The notes: generated by a model not told the origin, from the letters alone. DNA of 64,000 nucleotides from Paraburkholderia nodosa DSM 21604 (GCF_000519185.1 NZ_JAFA01000037.1:19873-83872); one strand, 5' to 3'. Positions 8,232 through 17,498 are shown, counted from the first letter of the stretch. A program made the numbers and translations.

Positions 8232-9280
8232 CTGGAGGCCGGGCCTTCGCCCGCGCCGGTTGGGTTCTGGGTGGCGGCGCCCTTGGCGGGCGCCGCATTC
8301 GGACCATCGGCAGCCTGAGCCGCGTCCGCGAGTGCGCGCACGATCTCGAGCGCGCCCTGCGCGATGAGGTCGTCGGCAACGCGGCGGCCGAGCGCCATGG
8401 CATCGTCGACCGTGGACGCCGCGGCGGCCTCCTGCGCGGCGAGCACGCGGCTCGCGTCGGGCGTGGCGATCGTGCCGCGCAACGCAAGCTTGCCGTCGTG
8501 CCACTGCGCGTAGGCCGCGAGCGGCACCGTGCAGCTGCCGCCCAGTGCGCGCGAAACCATACGCTCGGCTTCGACGGCCTTCGCGGTGGCGTCGTCGTGC
8601 AGCGGCGCGAGCCAGGCGGCGATATCGGCGCGATCGGCGCGGATCTCGATGCCGAGCGCGCCCTGGCCCGCCGCCGGCAGGCTGTCCTCGGGCTCGATGA
8701 GCGCGCGGATACGCGCGCCGAGGCCAAGGCGCTTCAAGCCCGCAGCCGCGAGGATGATGGCCGCGTAATCGCCGCGGTCGAGCTTGGCGAGGCGCGTGTC
8801 GAGATTGCCGCGCAACGGCTTCACGTCGAGATGCGGATAGCGCGCGCGGATCATCGACTCGCGGCGCAGACTCGACGTGCCCACCACGCTGCCCGCCGGC
8901 AACGCGGCGAGCGAGTCGTAGTCGTTCGAGACGAACGCGTCGCGCGGGTCCTCGCGCTCCATGATGGCCGCGAGCGTGAAGCCTTCGGGCAACTCCATCG
9001 GCACGTCCTTGAGCGAGTGCACGGCGAGATCGGCGCGGCCCTCGGCCAGCGCCTGCTCCAGTTCCTTCACGAAAAGACCCTTGCCGCCCACCTTCGAGAG
9101 CGTGCGGTCGAGAATTTGATCGCCGCGTGTCGTCATTCCAACAATTTTCACGTCGCAGGCTGGATATAATTTGTGCAGCGCAGCTTGCACATGCTCGGCC
9201 TGCCACATCGCGAGGCGGCTCTCCCGCGAAGCGATCACCAGGGTGTTGGGCATGGGCGCGGATAACGTCTCGGAGTTCAT
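8228..9280 (-). CDS. hemC: Porphobilinogen deaminase (hydroxymethylbilane synthase)
   Basis: Polymerises four porphobilinogens into hydroxymethylbilane, the substrate of HemD encoded directly downstream. The 350-residue product shows TLVIASRESRLAMWQAEHV at the N terminus, the substrate-binding SLKDVP (89-94) and TSSLRR (135-140) motifs, and Cys250 in ALGGSCTVPL, which anchors the dipyrromethane cofactor. Start at 9280 gives MNSETLSAP; an in-frame ATG at 9253 is the alternative. Neither has a clear ribosome-binding site. Its stop overlaps the hemDX start, which suggests translational coupling. Confidence 0.96.
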   Translation of the reverse strand: MNSETLSAPMPNTLVIASRESRLAMWQAEHVQAALHKLYPACDVKIVGMTTRGDQILDRTLSKVGGKGLFVKELEQALAEGRADLAVHSLKDVPMELPEGFTLAAIMEREDPRDAFVSNDYDSLAALPAGSVVGTSSLRRESMIRARYPHLDVKPLRGNLDTRLAKLDRGDYAAIILAAAGLKRLGLGARIRALIEPEDSLPAAGQGALGIEIRADRADIAAWLAPLHDDATAKAVEAERMVSRALGGSCTVPLAAYAQWHDGKLALRGTIATPDASRVLAAQEAAAASTVDDAMALGRRVADDLIAQGALEIVRALADAAQAADGPNAAPAKGAATQNPTGAGEGPASR

Positions 9281-9815
9281 GGCAAGTACATCGAATGACG
9301 GGATGAAAAAGCAGGATCGGATAACAGGCAATGTTAGCACGCGCCCTTTTTACCGCCTCCCCGCAGGGACAGGCTTAAAAGGCGCGGGCGGCGGCAAGGA
9401 AGAGACTCAGGCGTTGCAGCGGCACCTACTGTATCCATCGTAGGCAATTCGGTACGCAATGCGCCGCGAGCCCGGCCAGCAGCGATACGCCATGCGCACG
9501 GCGGCCCGAAGAGGCTGCGTGACTGGCGCGCGTCTGGCACGTGTGCGGCCCGCGCGGCCCCGGCTATCGCCGCGGCGCCGCTTCGGCTTGCGCTCGCCCT
9601 CGCAGCGGCGCACTCTCCAGCAAGGCCTGCACCCGGCGCACCGCCATTGGCGAGGCGCGCCGCCTCTGCCCTATCCGCACGGCTCGCACAGGGTGGCACC
9701 TTCCACCCTCTCCAGGTTGCACCCGCAGTACACGGCCCGGCACGCGCCGCGGCCATGCAGTTGGCAGTTCTCCGACTAACCTGCCCATATCCTGGCAAGC
9801 CTCAAGGAAAACATC
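9281..9815. other. 535-base divergent intergenic region between hemC and ppc
   Basis: No convincing gene is seen. The frames that cross it (for example 9334-9798 minus) are Arg/Ala-rich and look like GC-driven shadows. It must contain the hemC and ppc promoters. For ppc, TTGGCA at 9761-9766 followed by CCATAT at 9785-9790 is a weak -35/-10 candidate with 18-base spacing. Confidence 0.5.
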
Positions 9816-12800
9816 GTGAAGTCTTCAGGCTCGGCGCGCGCAGAGCGCCGCAACACCGCATCGCAGAACGCAACTTCGAAGGCCGCATCGGCCACGCCGT
9901 CCACGAAACCGGCGAAAACGACGAAGACCACGAAGACCACGAAATCCACGACGACCCAACCGGCCGCCGAGGCTGTCAAGGCGGCGATAACGCCGAAGGC
10001 CGCAAAAGCGACGAAGGCCACGCAGGCGGCGAAGGCTCCGAAAGCGCCCGCCGGCGCCTCGCGCAATGGCCGCGCCCGCGACGACAAGGACCAGCCGCTC
10101 TTCGAAGACATCCGGTACCTGGGGCGCCTGCTCGGCGAAGTGCTGCGCGAGCAGGAAGGCGACGCCGTGTTCGACGTCGTGGAAACCATTCGTCAGACCG
10201 CCGTGCGCTTTCGCCGCGAAGACGACAACGCCGACGCGCTCGCGCTGGAAAAGCAGCTGCGCGCGCTCTCGCCCGAGCAGACCGTGAGCGTCGTGCGCGC
10301 GTTCAGCTACTTCTCGCATCTCGCGAACATCGCTGAAGATCGCCACCGCAACCGCCGCCGCCGCATTCACGACCTCGCGGGCTCGGCGCCGCAGGCGGGC
10401 ACCATCGCGCATTCGCTCGAACGTCTCGCGCTTGCGGGCGCGGCCGCGACGCCGGTGCTCCAGCAGTTCTTCAACGACGCGCTGATCGTCCCCGTGCTCA
10501 CCGCGCACCCCACGGAAGTGCAGCGCAAGAGCACGCTCGACTCGCAGCACGACATCGCGCGCCTGCTCGCCGAGCGCGACCAGCCGCTCACGCATCGCGA
10601 GCTCGAGCACAACGAGTTGCTCTTGCGTGCGCGCGTGACCTCGCTCTGGCAAACGCGCATGCTGCGCGACTCGCGCCTGAGCGTGGGCGACGAAATCGAA
10701 AACGCGCTTTCGTATTACCACACGACCTTCCTCACCGAGATCCCGGCGCTCTACAGCGAGATCGAAACGCAGCTGAAGGAGCACGGTCTTTCGGCGCGCC
10801 TGCCTGCTTTCTTCCAGATGGGCAGCTGGATCGGCGGCGACCGCGACGGCAACCCGAACGTCACCGCCGCGACGCTCGAAGAAGCAAGCGAGCGCCAGGC
10901 GCAGGTGATCCTGCAGCATTACCTCGACGAAGTGCACCGCCTCGGCGCCGAGCTTTCGGTGTCGAACCTGCTCGCGGGCGCAAGCGATGAATTGAAGGCG
11001 CTGGCCGAAGCCTCGCCCGACCAGTCGCCGCACCGCGTGGACGAGCCCTATCGCCGCGCGCTGATCGGCGTGTACACGCGCCTCGCCGCGAGCGCGCGCG
11101 TGCGTCTGGGCGAAGGCGTGGTGGCCGTGCGCAGCGCGGGCCGCAACGCCGCGCCCGTGCGCGCCAAGCCCTATGCCGATGCGGACGAGTTCTCGCGCGA
11201 CCTGCATATCCTGATGGATTCGCTCGCCGAGCATCACGGCGCGTCGCTCGCCACCACGCGGCTTGCGCCGCTCATGCGCGCCGTCGACGTGTTCGGCTTC
11301 CATCTCGCCTCGATCGATCTACGCCAGAGCTCGGACATCCACGAAGCCGTGATTACGGAGCTGCTCGCGCGCGCCGGCGTCGAAGCCGACTATGCGGAGC
11401 TTTCCGAAGAAGACAAGCAGATCGTGCTGCTCGCGCAGCTCGCCGACCCGCGCACGCTGCGCTCGCCGTACCTCGACTATTCGGACCTCGTGAAGAGCGA
11501 GCTGGGCGTGCTCGAAATGGCGCGCGTCACGCGCGAGAAGTTCGGCGCGCGCGCGGTGCGCAACTACATCATCTCGCACACCGAAACGGTTTCCGACCTG
11601 CTCGAAGTGCTGCTGCTGCAGAAGGAAACCGGCCTCATGGGCGGACGCCTCGGCCACGCGGAAGACCCCGCGAAGGCCGCGCTGATGGTGATCCCGCTCT
11701 TCGAGACGATCCCCGACTTGCGCCACGCGCCGGGCATCATGCGCGACCTGCTCGCGCTGCCGGGCATCGACGGCATTGTCGAGCACCAGGGCAACGAGCA
11801 GGAAATCATGCTCGGCTACTCGGACAGCAACAAGGACGGCGGCTTCCTCACCTCGAACTGGGAGCTGTACCGCGCGGAGCTGGCGCTCGTCGCGCTGTAC
11901 AAGCAGCGCGGCATCACGCTGCGTCTGTTCCACGGCCGCGGCGGCACGGTGGGCCGCGGCGGCGGCCCGACCTACAACGCGATCCTCTCGCAGCCCCCGG
12001 GCACGGTGGAAGGCCAGATCCGTCTGACCGAGCAGGGCGAAGTCATCGCGAGCAAGTTCGGCAATCCGGAGATCGGCCGCCGCAACCTCGAAACGGTGAT
12101 CGCCGCGACGCTCGAAGCGACGCTGCTGCCGATGGGCGGGGCGAGCAGCGCACCCGATCAACTGCCCGCATTCGAAGAGACGATGCAGGCGCTCTCCGAC
12201 GCCGCGATGGCCGCATACCGCTCGCTCGTCTACGAGACGCCGGGCTTCACCGACTACTTCTTCGCCTCCACGCCGATCACGGAAATCGCGGAGCTGAACA
12301 TCGGCAGCCGTCCGGCCTCGCGCAAGCTGCAGGACCCGAAGAACCGCAAGATCGACGATCTGCGCGCGATTCCTTGGGGCTTCTCGTGGGGCCAGTGCCG
12401 CCTGCTGCTCACGGGCTGGTACGGCTTTGGCAGCGCGGTCGCCTCGTATCTCGACGATGCGGGCAGCGACGCCGAGCGCGCGCGCCGTCTTGCGATGTTC
12501 AAGAAGATGTACAAGACCTGGCCGTTCTTCTCGAACCTGCTCTCGAACATGGACATGACGCTCGCGAAGACCGACCTCGCGGTAGCCTCGCGCTACGCGC
12601 AGCTCGTCGCGGACAAGAAGCTGCGCAAGCTCGTGTTCGAGCGCATCGTGGCCGAATGGGAGCGCACGACGAAGGTGCTCGGCGAGATCACGGGTGCCTC
12701 CGCACGGCTCGCCGATAACCCGCTGCTCGCGCGTTCGATCAAGAACCGCTTCCCGTATCTCGATCCCCTGAATCACTTGCAGGTGGAACTGATCAAGCGC

Positions 12801-12890
12801 TATCGCGCCGGTGACCCGAGCCCGCGCGTGCGGCGCGGTATTCATCTGACGATCAACGGAATTGCGGCGGGGTTGCGCAATACGGGTTGA
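9816..12890 (+). CDS. ppc: Phosphoenolpyruvate carboxylase
   Basis: Anaplerotic enzyme that carboxylates phosphoenolpyruvate to oxaloacetate. Core motifs are intact: VLTAHPTEVQRKS with the catalytic His, GSWIGGDRDGNPNVT, the FHGRGGTVGRGGG loop and the C-terminal GIAAGLRNTG. The product has 1024 residues, longer than the usual 880-950, because of an N-terminal tract of about 88 residues rich in Lys, Ala, Thr and Ser. GTG at 9816 is chosen because AAGGA sits eight bases upstream. There is no cobalt or other cofactor domain fusion, and a terminator follows the gene. Confidence 0.95.
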   Translation: MKSSGSARAERRNTASQNATSKAASATPSTKPAKTTKTTKTTKSTTTQPAAEAVKAAITPKAAKATKATQAAKAPKAPAGASRNGRARDDKDQPLFEDIRYLGRLLGEVLREQEGDAVFDVVETIRQTAVRFRREDDNADALALEKQLRALSPEQTVSVVRAFSYFSHLANIAEDRHRNRRRRIHDLAGSAPQAGTIAHSLERLALAGAAATPVLQQFFNDALIVPVLTAHPTEVQRKSTLDSQHDIARLLAERDQPLTHRELEHNELLLRARVTSLWQTRMLRDSRLSVGDEIENALSYYHTTFLTEIPALYSEIETQLKEHGLSARLPAFFQMGSWIGGDRDGNPNVTAATLEEASERQAQVILQHYLDEVHRLGAELSVSNLLAGASDELKALAEASPDQSPHRVDEPYRRALIGVYTRLAASARVRLGEGVVAVRSAGRNAAPVRAKPYADADEFSRDLHILMDSLAEHHGASLATTRLAPLMRAVDVFGFHLASIDLRQSSDIHEAVITELLARAGVEADYAELSEEDKQIVLLAQLADPRTLRSPYLDYSDLVKSELGVLEMARVTREKFGARAVRNYIISHTETVSDLLEVLLLQKETGLMGGRLGHAEDPAKAALMVIPLFETIPDLRHAPGIMRDLLALPGIDGIVEHQGNEQEIMLGYSDSNKDGGFLTSNWELYRAELALVALYKQRGITLRLFHGRGGTVGRGGGPTYNAILSQPPGTVEGQIRLTEQGEVIASKFGNPEIGRRNLETVIAATLEATLLPMGGASSAPDQLPAFEETMQALSDAAMAAYRSLVYETPGFTDYFFASTPITEIAELNIGSRPASRKLQDPKNRKIDDLRAIPWGFSWGQCRLLLTGWYGFGSAVASYLDDAGSDAERARRLAMFKKMYKTWPFFSNLLSNMDMTLAKTDLAVASRYAQLVADKKLRKLVFERIVAEWERTTKVLGEITGASARLADNPLLARSIKNRFPYLDPLNHLQVELIKRYRAGDPSPRVRRGIHLTINGIAAGLRNTG

Positions 12891-12913
12891 GCGTTCGCGC
12901 TGCGCTCATGTGC

Positions 12914-12951
12914 AAACGGCGTCGTGCCCTCGCGGTCACGACGCCGTTTTT
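12914..12951 (+). terminator. Rho-independent terminator after ppc
   Basis: A 13-bp perfect stem (12914-12926 with 12937-12949), a 10-base loop and a five-T run. The minus-strand side has only three T residues, so it probably works less well for the convergent methyltransferase gene. Confidence 0.8.
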
Positions 12952-12969
12952 GATTGCCTCAGGTGCGCG

Positions 12970-13734
12970 TCAATCGCGCCGCGTCGCCTCGATCATCAGC
13001 GCATCGAGCTTGAACGACAAATCGCTCTGCACATCGAAGTATTGCCGCACTTCATCGGGCGCGCGTTCCCACATCGAGCGGATCGCCGTCACGCGCTCCG
13101 GAGGCGTACGCATGCGCGTCACCCACGAATCGAAGTCGAGCGCGATGCGCCAGCGCTCGCTCACCTTCGCGTCGAAGCCGGCCGCGTCGAGCATCGCGAG
13201 CCACTCGTCGGCGCGGTAGTCGCGAATGTGCGACGCATCGCGCAACAGTTCGATCGCCTGAATATGCGTGTCGTAAAGCGGATCGTCGATGCCCGCGATG
13301 TCGATGAACTTCAGCCGGCCGCCCGGCTTGAGCACGCGGTGCACTTCGGCCAGCGCCTGCGGCACGTCGCGCCAGTGGTGCGCGCTCATGCGGCTAACGG
13401 CCCAGTTGAAGCTCGCGTCGGCGAACGGCAGCGTTTCCGCCGCGCCCTGCTGTGCGCGCACCGTCGTCAAGCCACGCGCCTTCGCGGCGGCTTCGACCGT
13501 GGCCAGCATCTGCGGGGCGATGTCGTAGGCGACGACTTCGCGCACGTGCGGCGCCACGGCAAAGCTCGCGTGGCCTGCGCCGCAGCCCATGTCCAGCACC
13601 GTCGCATTGCCGCAGGTGGCCGCGAAGGTCGCGGCGAGGTTCTCCAGATCCGCGCCGCTCGCGTGGACCTGGCTCGTGAGGTAGGCGGCGGCGGTCGAGC
13701 CGAATGCGTCGGCGACCTGATCGTGATGCTTCAT
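12970..13734 (-). CDS. Class I SAM-dependent methyltransferase, UbiE/COQ5-like
   Basis: A 254-residue cytoplasmic methyltransferase. Motif I, VLDMGCGAGHASFAV (about 46-60), binds S-adenosylmethionine; AYDIAP is motif II-like, and VLKPGGRLKFIDIAG is the post-II segment common to UbiE-type and Methyltransf_11 proteins. AAAGGAG lies just before the ATG. True UbiE works on quinone rings in a ubi operon. This gene stands alone, divergent from an XRE-type regulator, so the substrate is more likely a small molecule and is unknown. Confidence 0.85.
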   Translation of the reverse strand: MKHHDQVADAFGSTAAAYLTSQVHASGADLENLAATFAATCGNATVLDMGCGAGHASFAVAPHVREVVAYDIAPQMLATVEAAAKARGLTTVRAQQGAAETLPFADASFNWAVSRMSAHHWRDVPQALAEVHRVLKPGGRLKFIDIAGIDDPLYDTHIQAIELLRDASHIRDYRADEWLAMLDAAGFDAKVSERWRIALDFDSWVTRMRTPPERVTAIRSMWERAPDEVRQYFDVQSDLSFKLDALMIEATRRD

Positions 13735-13861
13735 CGCATGCTCCTTTTTGCGGGTTCTGATGCGGCTCGTTATGTAGGGCGCGAAGCGGCGAGCGCTGCG
13801 CGCCGCGGCTTCTGCAATCTCCGGGCTGGCTGACGTGGCGGCCCGTCGCTGCGTCAGACGC

Positions 13862-13891
13862 TACAATAGAGGCCGTTTTGTACCAGTACAA
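13862..13891 (+). promoter_or_regulatory. Candidate regulator promoter with the palindrome TTGTACCAGTACAA
   Basis: A -10-like TACAAT at 13862-13867 is followed by the perfect 14-base palindrome TTGTACCAGTACAA at 13878-13891. It would sit a few bases after the predicted transcription start. It lies in the 200-base gap between the divergent methyltransferase and XRE regulator genes, the usual place for an autoregulatory operator. Confidence 0.45.
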
Positions 13892-13934
13892 GTTAAGCGA
13901 TTATTCTGGTATCGCCGCCACTAGCCCCACGCCC

Positions 13935-14768
13935 ATGAGCCTCGACACGCCCTCCTCGGGATCGCCTTCCGCCGCCGCCGGCAAAACCCTCGACGCGACA
14001 CCCGCCCGCGCGCTGGGTGAATTCATCCGCGCCCATCGCGAGCGTCTTTCGCCCGCGGAGGTCGGCCTGCCGCCGGGCCCGCGCCGCCGCACACCGGGCC
14101 TGCGCCGCGAGGAAGTCGCGCAGTTGTGCGGCGTGAGCCCGACCTGGTACACGTGGATCGAGCAGGGCCGCCCCGTTTCGGCCTCGGCGGACGCGCTCGC
14201 GCGCATCGCCGTCGCGCTGCGGCTCTCGCGCGCCGAGCGCGCCTACCTGTTCGAACTGGCCGCGCAGCGCGACCCCGCCGAGCCCGATCCGGCCACCGCC
14301 GCGGACGCGCCCGCCACGCTGCTGCAAACGGTGAAGCTCGTGGACGCCCCCGCCTACGTGCTCGACCGCCAGTGGACCGCGCTCGCCTGGAACGCGCATG
14401 CGGCGGACCTCTTCACGGGCTGGCTCGACGGCGAGCACGACCGCAACCTGCTGCGCTTCACGTTCACCGAGCCGCTCGGGCGCGAGCTGATTCTCGACTG
14501 GGAAACGCGCGCGCGGCGCCTGGCCGCCGAGTTCCGCGCCGACTCGATTCGCCACCTGAACGACGCGCCCACGCGCGCGCTGATCGACTCGCTGATCGCC
14601 GCGAGCGACGAGTTCGCGCGCTTCTGGGCCTCGCAGGACGTGTTCGAGCGCGAGGGCGGCCGGCGCGAGTTCAACCACCCGCGCCACGGCCGCATCGCCT
14701 ACGACCAGATCACCTTCAAGCCCGCGCACCGCGAAGATCTCAAGCTCGTGGTGCTGGTGCGGCTCTGA
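13935..14768 (+). CDS. XRE-family helix-turn-helix regulator with MmyB-like ligand-binding domain
   Basis: A 277-residue DNA-binding protein from the ATG at 13935 (an in-frame TTG at 13878 would add 19 residues). The HTH region (about 25-90) contains RRTPGLRREEVAQLCGVSPTW followed by WIEQGRPVSASADALARIA. This is typical of a group of actinobacterial and proteobacterial regulators with a C-terminal MmyB-like domain (about 110-270, from LVDAPAYVLDRQWTALAWN). Those domains are thought to bind a hydrophobic ligand such as a fatty acid. The gene faces away from a methyltransferase and may control it. No ribosome-binding site is obvious at 13935. Confidence 0.85.
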   Translation: MSLDTPSSGSPSAAAGKTLDATPARALGEFIRAHRERLSPAEVGLPPGPRRRTPGLRREEVAQLCGVSPTWYTWIEQGRPVSASADALARIAVALRLSRAERAYLFELAAQRDPAEPDPATAADAPATLLQTVKLVDAPAYVLDRQWTALAWNAHAADLFTGWLDGEHDRNLLRFTFTEPLGRELILDWETRARRLAAEFRADSIRHLNDAPTRALIDSLIAASDEFARFWASQDVFEREGGRREFNHPRHGRIAYDQITFKPAHREDLKLVVLVRL

Positions 14769-14808
14769 GCGGCGCGGGCCGCCTGGCGGCGTTGCGGCAG
14801 ACCGCCGA

Positions 14809-14817
14809 TGTTAAAAT
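14809..14817 (+). promoter_or_regulatory. Candidate extended -10 promoter of argH
   Basis: TGTTAAAAT matches an extended -10 (TG, one base, then TAAAAT). It lies 90 bases before the argH ATG. TTGCGG at 14792-14797 is too close to act as a standard -35, so recognition would rest on the extended -10. Confidence 0.45.
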
Positions 14818-14907
14818 TGTGATCTTTCCCGCCGTGCTTGACGCAATGCAGCGCAATGCGCCGCGCGGCACGCCTTCTCACCGCTTGCTCGTTCACGCCC
14901 CATCACC

Positions 14908-16314
14908 ATGACGTCCCAACTGCACAAAAAAGGCGAAGCCTGGTCGGCTCGCTTCTCCGAACCCATGTCGGAGCTGGTCAAGCGCTACACGTCGTCGGTC
15001 TTCTTCGACAAGCGCCTCGCGCTCGTCGATATCGAGGGCTCGCTCGCGCACGCGTCGATGCTGGCTGCACAGAAGATCATCTCCGCCGACGACCTCGCCG
15101 CCATCCAGGGCGGCATGGCGAAGATCAAGGGCGAGATCGAGCGCGGCGAATTCGAATGGCTGCTCGACCTCGAAGACGTGCACCTGAACATCGAAGCGCG
15201 CCTGACCGCCCTGATCGGCGACGCAGGCAAGCGCCTGCACACGGGCCGCTCGCGCAACGACCAGGTCGCGACCGACATCCGCCTGTGGCTGCGCGGCGAG
15301 ATCGACCGCATCGGCGGCCTGCTTGTCGACCTGCGCGGCGCGCTGCTCGACCTGGCCGAACAGCACTCGGGCACCATCATGCCCGGCTTCACGCACCTGC
15401 AAGTGGCGCAGCCGGTCACCTTCGGCCATCACCTGCTCGCCTACGTGGAAATGTTCTCGCGCGACGCCGAGCGCATGGTGGACTGCCGCAAGCGCGTGAA
15501 CCGTCTGCCGCTCGGCGCGGCGGCGCTCGCGGGCACGAGCTATCCGATCGACCGCTTCGCCGTGGCGAAGACGCTGGGCTTCGACGGCATCTGCGCGAAC
15601 TCGCTCGACGCCGTTTCCGATCGCGACTTCGCCATCGAATTCACGGCGGCGGCCGCGCTCGTGATGACGCACGTCTCGCGCTTCTCGGAAGAGCTGGTGC
15701 TGTGGATGAGCCCGCGCGTGGGCTTCATCGATCTGGCCGACCGCTTCTGCACGGGCTCGTCGATCATGCCGCAGAAGAAGAACCCGGACGTGCCTGAACT
15801 GGCGCGCGGCAAGACCGGCCGCGTGAACGGCCATCTCATGGCGCTCCTCACGCTGATGAAGGGCCAGCCGCTCGCGTACAACAAGGACAACCAGGAAGAC
15901 AAGGAGCCGTTGTTCGATACCGTCGATACGGTGGCGGACACGCTGCGTATCTTCGCGGAGATGGTCGCGGGCATCGCGGTCAAGGAGCAGGCAATGCGCG
16001 CGGCTGCGCTGCAAGGCTTCTCCACGGCCACGGATCTGGCCGACTACCTCGTCAAGAAGGGCCTGCCGTTCCGCGACGCGCACGAAGCCGTGGCGCACGC
16101 GGTGCGTATCTGCGTGGACCGCAACTGCGATCTCGCCGACCTCACGCTCGACGAGATGCGCCGCGAACTGCCGGCCGTCTCGCACCTGCTGACCGAAGAC
16201 GTGTTCGAAGTGCTGACGCTCGAAGGCTCGGTCTCGGCGCGCAACCATCCGGGCGGCACCGCGCCCGAGCAGGTGCGTGCGGCCATCGCGGCGGCGCGCG
16301 CAGCGCTCAAGTAA
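14908..16314 (+). CDS. argH: Argininosuccinate lyase
   Basis: Last step of arginine synthesis: cleaves argininosuccinate into arginine and fumarate. The 468-residue product has the fumarase/aspartase superfamily signature GSSIMPQKKNPD, which includes the catalytic Ser of the mobile loop. HTGRSRNDQVATD and TIMPGFTHLQVAQPV are also intact. ATG at 14908 has no strong ribosome-binding site. It stands as a single unit with its own promoter candidate and a strong terminator. Confidence 0.97.
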   Translation: MTSQLHKKGEAWSARFSEPMSELVKRYTSSVFFDKRLALVDIEGSLAHASMLAAQKIISADDLAAIQGGMAKIKGEIERGEFEWLLDLEDVHLNIEARLTALIGDAGKRLHTGRSRNDQVATDIRLWLRGEIDRIGGLLVDLRGALLDLAEQHSGTIMPGFTHLQVAQPVTFGHHLLAYVEMFSRDAERMVDCRKRVNRLPLGAAALAGTSYPIDRFAVAKTLGFDGICANSLDAVSDRDFAIEFTAAAALVMTHVSRFSEELVLWMSPRVGFIDLADRFCTGSSIMPQKKNPDVPELARGKTGRVNGHLMALLTLMKGQPLAYNKDNQEDKEPLFDTVDTVADTLRIFAEMVAGIAVKEQAMRAAALQGFSTATDLADYLVKKGLPFRDAHEAVAHAVRICVDRNCDLADLTLDEMRRELPAVSHLLTEDVFEVLTLEGSVSARNHPGGTAPEQVRAAIAAARAALK

Positions 16315-16354
16315 GCGCAGCGAAGCGGGCGGAGAACGCCCGCACTCAAAGGCC

Positions 16355-16397
16355 AACAGGGCGCGCGACGGACAACGTCGCGCGCCCTGTTTGTTTC
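16355..16397 (+). terminator. Strong rho-independent terminator after argH
   Basis: A perfect 16-bp stem (16355-16370 with 16376-16391) with a five-base loop, followed by TTGTTT. Confidence 0.85.
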
Positions 16398-16568
16398 TGG
16401 GCCGCGCGCAAGGTGACAATGCGCATGAGGACACACATGACAGCGCGCTGTGCCCGCAGCAAAATGTCGGAAGTGTGCGCCCGGCGGTCGCGCGCCATGG
16501 CCTACGATCCCGCGCCATACTGACGACTTGCTCCGTCGGGTTTTGTCTTCGCTCCCACCCCTGCCCCA

Positions 16569-17498
16569 ATGATCGTCCGCCCTCATCTCCACTGGTTCCG
16601 CATGCTGCTCGCGTGGCGCGGCTCCGTGCTGCCGCAACTTCTGCCGCGCCTTTCCATCGTGCTGGTCCTCTCGATCATCGCAGTGGCCGCGCACGATCAC
16701 ATCCTCAAGCTCACGGTCAACCTGAGCACGGTGCCGTTCTCGCTGATCGGCATCGCGCTCGCGGTGTTTCTCGGCTTTCGCAACAGCGCGAGCTACGACC
16801 GCTACTGGGAAGGCCGCAAGCTCTGGGGGCAAATGCTCAATGAGACGCGCTCGCTGGTGCGGCAAGCGCTGACGCTCCCGCGCAGCGGCGACGAAGCCGC
16901 AACGCGCGAACGGGCCCGCGAGCTGATGAGTCTGCTCGCTGCGTTGCCGCATGCGCTGCGCCATCAACTGCGCAACTCCGACCCGCGCGCCGATCTCGAA
17001 TCGCGCCTGCCGCCCGCGCTGTTCGAGCGCGTGCTGGCGTCGCGCTACCGCCCGGCCGCGCTCCTGCTGTGCGCCGCGGAATGGGTCCGGCGCGAGACGC
17101 GCGAAGGCCGCCTCGACGGCTACGCGGTGCTCGCGTTCGAGCACAATCTCAATGGCATTTCGGATGTGATCGGCGGGTGCGAGCGCATCGTCTCCACGCC
17201 GCTGCCGTTCGCCTATACGGTGATGATTCATCGCACCGTGTACTTCTTCTGCGCGATGCTGCCGTTCGGCCTCGTCGATAGCATCGGCGGTTTGACGCCG
17301 ATCTTCGCCGTGTTCGTGGCCTACGCGTTCATGGCCCACGAGGCGATCGCCTCGCAGCTCGAAGACCCGTTCGGCACCGAAGACAACGACCTCGCGCTCA
17401 ACCTGATGTCGGCCGGCATCGAGGTCGCGTTGCACGACCTGATGGGCGAGCCCACCGCGCTGCCGGCGCGCGCGCCGGAGCAGTTCATCCTCGACTGA
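16569..17498 (+). CDS. Bestrophin-like membrane protein (UPF0187)
   Basis: A 309-residue integral membrane protein of the bacterial bestrophin family, related to E. coli YneE and to the Klebsiella channel. Hydrophobic segments lie near residues 27-45, 54-74 and 215-260. The family hallmarks are the N-terminal HWFRMLLAWRGSVLP, FLGFRNSASYDRYWEGRKLWG after the second helix, and LPFGLVDSIGGLTPIFAVFVAY towards the end. Relatives form pentameric ion channels, but the ion passed and the physiological role here are unknown. It ends only 10 bases from the convergent LprI-like gene, with no terminator seen between them. Confidence 0.88.
   Translation: MIVRPHLHWFRMLLAWRGSVLPQLLPRLSIVLVLSIIAVAAHDHILKLTVNLSTVPFSLIGIALAVFLGFRNSASYDRYWEGRKLWGQMLNETRSLVRQALTLPRSGDEAATRERARELMSLLAALPHALRHQLRNSDPRADLESRLPPALFERVLASRYRPAALLLCAAEWVRRETREGRLDGYAVLAFEHNLNGISDVIGGCERIVSTPLPFAYTVMIHRTVYFFCAMLPFGLVDSIGGLTPIFAVFVAYAFMAHEAIASQLEDPFGTEDNDLALNLMSAGIEVALHDLMGEPTALPARAPEQFILD

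Noticed and set aside
6045..9206. A single 1053-residue open frame spanning hemDX and all of hemC
   Set aside because: The part upstream of 8231 lies in another frame of hemC, is Arg/Ala rich and matches nothing; the real start is at the hemC stop.
9334..9798. A 154-residue gene in the hemC-ppc gap
   Set aside because: Arg/Ala/Gly-rich composition, no ribosome-binding site and no domain; GC-driven open frame.
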